Part shown: positions 6,508 to 7,889 of the stretch, one piece after another
How positions within the stretch are numbered: the first letter of the stretch is position 1
How the letters are laid out: every line of letters begins with the position of its first letter
Source: an uncultured Porphyromonadaceae bacterium
GTDB taxonomy: Bacteria; Bacteroidota; Bacteroidia; Bacteroidales; Muribaculaceae
NCBI GenBank assembly: GCA_947174735.1
Contig: CAMWKC010000093.1
Location: forward strand, 1-7,889
DNA: 7,889 nt
Reading direction: 5' to 3'
Made by a program: the position numbers and the translations under genes
The notes under the pieces: model-generated
Told to the model about the DNA's origin: nothing
The model's input: only the letters and a program-made list of their open reading frames with translations
Database searches by the model: none

Positions 6508-7752
6508 TCAATAAACTATCTTTTCTGTTTTTCTATTATGGCAACGTATAACTATCTGACCTTGCCGAGGTGTATGAGTCTCTTGGCCATCAAGAGTATA
6601 GAACCTGTGTTGATTTTCATCTACAGCGATCTTGTCCACATCTGATATACCGATAGCTACGATTTTACTGAACTTACTCCATATCGGTGCTGAGGAGTAT
6701 AATTCAAGTGCTTCCTGTGGTACGTGAAGAGTAGCATTTCTAAACACTTCTTCTGCAAACATAGGTTTCTCATCATTACCTACAGGCGGTATGTTGGTAC
6801 GTATTATAATGTCCTTCAGTTGTGTGTCATAATTGAAGGAAGTGTTTTCCAATGTTTCTATGGAAGAGGGTAAATCAAGACTTACAAGCTCGAATCCCCA
6901 GTTAAGTGCTTCACCGTATATTTTCTGTACGCCTTCAGGTACTGCCACATGCCGACGGGTAAACGGCCATGCCACAAGGAGAGTCATGTCTTTATTGAAC
7001 AGTATACCTTCCCAGGTACAATAGGATTCATTCTCAGGGTCTACTTCAAAATTTTCTATAGACACTAAAGCTGTAAAAGCATCTTTACCGATTTCTTTTA
7101 CTGATGCCGGTATAAAGACGTGTGTCAGTGAATTACAACGAAAAAAGGCATTGTCGCCGATTATTACTGTAGACTGAGGTATCTCACATTCAGCTAAATT
7201 TTTGCACATGCTCGCAAATCCCTCCGGTATTTCCATTAAGGTCTTGGGAAGAATAATTTTCTTCAGACCTCCTGACCAATAGAAACAATTGCTGCCTATT
7301 TCAGTGACGTAAGGGGGAATTTCAACTTCCTCCAAAATACGGGCACCGGCGAAAGCCTCACTGCCAATGTTGATTATAGTCTCAGGAAATGTCACAGATT
7401 GCAAATTGCAGCATCTTGCCCGATCATGTTCGCAGTAATCTGTCTGATACATGTCACCCGGCCAACCCGGAAGCCGGTCGGTAAAAGCTTCGTCACTAAT
7501 AGCTGTGACAGTGTATTCTGTATTACTATCATCTTTGGTGAATATAATTCTTGCCGGAATATCAATATTGGGTTCTTCCTGATCAATAATCATATTTCCT
7601 TCGCATATTGCAGTCTTAGCTTCTTCTGACAATATAGAGAAATAAAGATCTCCTACTCTCATAGTATTGTCTGTAAGTACTTGTGACTTAGCTGGACCAA
7701 TACCTGAAATTAATAATACAGAAAAAATTAAAGCTATTTTTATTTGTTTCAT
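6508..7752 (-). CDS. Secreted BspA-like leucine-rich repeat protein
   Basis: This 414-residue protein is a BspA-type (LRR_5) leucine-rich repeat protein, a surface or secreted class in gut and oral Bacteroidota often linked to binding host or other cells; its target is unknown. The start is set at ATG 7752 because it opens a signal peptide (MKQIKIALIF, hydrophobic core, cut near AKS before QVLTD); the frame stays open upstream to a TTG at 7812, but that 20-residue extension would bury the signal. Residues about 118-320 carry tandem repeats of the I-P-x-x-V-x-x-I-G-x-x-A-F type: FPETIINIGSEAF, IPPYVTEIGSNCF, LPKTLMEIPEGF, IPQSTVIIGDNAF, IPASVKEIGKDAF, VPEGVQKIYGEAL, LPSSIETLENTSF. Then comes the usual closing block ATLHVPQEALELYSSAPIW (340-358). 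The last ~32 residues (RFYTLDGQETHTPRQGQIVI...KIVY) resemble the C-terminal tails of Bacteroidota secreted proteins. It converges on hcp and shares its terminator. Confidence 0.92.
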   Translation of the reverse strand: MKQIKIALIFSVLLISGIGPAKSQVLTDNTMRVGDLYFSILSEEAKTAICEGNMIIDQEEPNIDIPARIIFTKDDSNTEYTVTAISDEAFTDRLPGWPGDMYQTDYCEHDRARCCNLQSVTFPETIINIGSEAFAGARILEEVEIPPYVTEIGSNCFYWSGGLKKIILPKTLMEIPEGFASMCKNLAECEIPQSTVIIGDNAFFRCNSLTHVFIPASVKEIGKDAFTALVSIENFEVDPENESYCTWEGILFNKDMTLLVAWPFTRRHVAVPEGVQKIYGEALNWGFELVSLDLPSSIETLENTSFNYDTQLKDIIIRTNIPPVGNDEKPMFAEEVFRNATLHVPQEALELYSSAPIWSKFSKIVAIGISDVDKIAVDENQHRFYTLDGQETHTPRQGQIVIRCHNRKTEKIVY

Positions 7753-7771
7753 AATTAATCGCAATTTATTT

Positions 7772-7889
7772 CTAAAAAGTAGTATTACCAAGCTGTGTTG
7801 CACGTTTGCCAATTAATACTTGGCCTTGTTTGTTGACGTTCAGTTGGGCATTAGCCATACTATAGGAAAACCCTATAGTTAGGACAATC
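7772..7889 (-). pseudogene. Truncated 5' part of a secreted-protein gene (partial at window edge)
   Basis: On the minus strand an open frame enters from the right edge and ends at TAG 7772-7774. It reads IVLTIGFSYSMANA, which looks like the end of a signal peptide with a cut after ANA, then QLNVNKQGQVLIGKRATQLG and NTTF. Many Bacteroidota exported proteins start their mature part this way (A-Q-L-x-V-x-x-x-G-x-V-x-I-G). Ending after about 24 mature residues, and with no continuation in another frame before the LRR start 20 bases later, it looks like the stub of a larger gene whose remainder was lost or replaced. Its true start lies outside the window. A genuine tiny secreted peptide is the alternative. 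Confidence 0.5.

Noticed and set aside
7753..7812. A 20-codon N-terminal extension of the LRR protein starting at TTG 7812
   Set aside because: It would place about 20 residues ahead of a clear signal peptide starting at ATG 7752, and the same bases are better explained by the secreted-protein stub in another frame.

Overview
The window looks like chromosome from an anaerobic gut-type Bacteroidota, probably order Bacteroidales (a Muribaculaceae/Bacteroides-like lineage). This rests on a GLPGLI-family protein, a BspA-type leucine-rich-repeat surface protein with a Bacteroidota-style C-terminal tail, a DUF1703-type AAA-ATPase/PD-(D/E)XK protein, a strict-anaerobe type hydroxylamine reductase, and TAnnTTTG promoter -7 boxes in front of several genes. 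Shine-Dalgarno sites are absent, as is usual in this phylum. The lineage is an inference from protein families and promoter style.

Layout: (1) 108-1945, minus strand: two exported proteins in a row, a soluble TonB-C-terminal-domain protein (upstream) and a GLPGLI-family protein (downstream). Each has its own candidate promoter. (2) 1946-4123: an AAA-ATPase/PD-(D/E)XK gene on the minus strand, flanked by two gene scars. One is a ~33-codon piece on the plus strand that reads like the extreme C-terminus of a cytochrome c biogenesis protein (CcsA) and stops 5 bases from the ATPase stop codon. The other, beyond the ATPase start, is a ~37-codon piece that reads like the N-terminal domain of an IS110-family transposase. 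This block looks like a site of past insertion and deletion. (3) 4124-6400, plus strand: a 174-residue acidic protein of unknown function, then hcp (hydroxylamine reductase/hybrid-cluster protein) with all expected cluster ligands. (4) 6404-6469: a perfect 32-bp inverted repeat between the convergent hcp and LRR genes, best read as a bidirectional terminator. (5) 6508-7889, minus strand: a secreted BspA-like LRR protein. Upstream of it, and running off the right edge, is a short frame with the end of a signal peptide and about 24 mature residues, probably the stub of a broken secreted-protein gene.

The genes do not form one obvious pathway. Hcp handles nitrogen-oxide stress in the cytoplasm, while the GLPGLI, TonB-domain and LRR proteins are envelope or secreted proteins. 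The TonB-domain/GLPGLI pair is the likeliest functional unit. I found no rRNA, tRNA, CRISPR array or intact insertion sequence, and no strong evidence of a complete new defence or mobile system. The most noteworthy signals are the two overlooked gene remnants bracketing the ATPase, the 32-bp inverted repeat, and the truncated secreted-protein stub.
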